From: an uncultured Oxalobacteraceae bacterium | GTDB lineage: Bacteria > Pseudomonadota > Gammaproteobacteria > Burkholderiales > Burkholderiaceae | Direction: 5' to 3' | DNA length: 6,039 nucleotides | Assembly: GCA_946479255.1 (NCBI GenBank) | Contig: CAMLFK010000293.1 | Location: forward strand, 1 to 6,039 | Part shown: in pieces, positions 5,884-6,039 of the stretch | How the letters are laid out: every line of letters begins with the position of its first letter | How positions within the stretch are numbered: position 1 is the first letter of the stretch | The notes under the pieces: model-generated | What the model was told of the DNA's origin: nothing | Seen by the model: only the letters and a program-made list of their open reading frames with translations | Databases searched by the model: none | Translations under genes and position numbers: made by a program

Positions 5884-6039
5884 TCAGCGGCCGGCGAACT
5901 CGTTCAGATAATCGACCAGGGCTTGCACACCCTCGATCGGCATCGCATTGTAGATCGATGCTCGCATACCGCCGACGGACTTGTGGCCCTTCAGTTGCAG
6001 CAGGCCGCGCGCTTTTGCACCGGCCAGGAATTTGTCGTT
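5884..6039 (-). CDS. serC: phosphoserine aminotransferase, C-terminal end (5' part outside window)
   Basis: PLP enzyme converting 3-phosphohydroxypyruvate to phosphoserine and, in the vitamin B6 pathway, making 4-phosphohydroxythreonine. Only the last 51 codons and the TGA stop are present, in frame with the window edge. They contain [20 protein letters not shown] and end [18 protein letters not shown], the diagnostic SerC C-terminus. The HK pair followed by GGMRAS corresponds to the His-Arg and GGMRAS substrate-binding elements of the E. coli enzyme, with Lys in place of the first Arg. The catalytic lysine lies outside the window. It is the first visible gene of the minus-strand series and ends 45 bp before pheA, consistent with a serC-pheA transcript as in many betaproteobacteria. 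Confidence 0.96.
   Translation of the reverse strand, partial: NDKFLAGAKARGLLQLKGHKSVGGMRASIYNAMPIEGVQALVDYLNEFAGR

Noticed and set aside
1..6039. Mobile elements, CRISPR, tRNA/rRNA, toxin-antitoxin or defence genes
   Set aside because: Both strands are filled by seven conserved housekeeping genes with short gaps. No transposase, terminal inverted repeats, spaced repeats or tRNA-like cloverleaf was seen.

Overview
This window is a compact block of seven co-oriented housekeeping genes, all on the minus strand. In transcription order (right to left) they are serC (3' end only), pheA, hisC, tyrA, aroA, cmk and rpsA (5' part only). This gene order, with a fused chorismate mutase/prephenate dehydratase, a GC-rich composition and an S1 N-terminus extended relative to E. 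coli, points to a betaproteobacterium. The protein sequences look most like Oxalobacteraceae (Massilia/Duganella/Janthinobacterium-like). That genus-level guess comes from memory of the families, not from a search.

Layout, following transcription: serC tail (6039-5884), 45-bp spacer with a small hairpin, pheA (5838-4768), 21-bp gap, hisC (4746-3640), 1-bp gap, tyrA (3638-2724, GTG start), 18-bp gap, aroA (2705-1374), 32-bp gap with a small inverted repeat, cmk (1341-673), a 134-bp leader with three small hairpins, then rpsA (538 to beyond position 1). The serC-to-cmk gaps are short enough for one polycistronic message. The cmk-rpsA gap is the only sizeable non-coding stretch, and no intergenic stretch exceeds 300 bases.

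How the genes work together: AroA makes EPSP, the immediate precursor of chorismate. The mutase domain of PheA turns chorismate into prephenate. The dehydratase domain of PheA then leads to phenylpyruvate, while TyrA leads to 4-hydroxyphenylpyruvate. The HisC-family aminotransferase is well placed to transaminate those keto acids (and/or histidinol phosphate), and SerC supplies serine and a pyridoxal-phosphate precursor. Cmk (CMP recycling) and ribosomal protein S1 link the block to nucleotide metabolism and translation.

No new system, mobile element, CRISPR array, tRNA or rRNA was found. The most interesting non-coding signals are (1) a run of A/T-ending codons inside cmk that coincides with promoter-like hexamers pointing at rpsA, (2) a structured rpsA leader without a clear Shine-Dalgarno sequence, resembling the autoregulated leader known from gammaproteobacteria, and (3) the tight hisC-tyrA stop/start junction.
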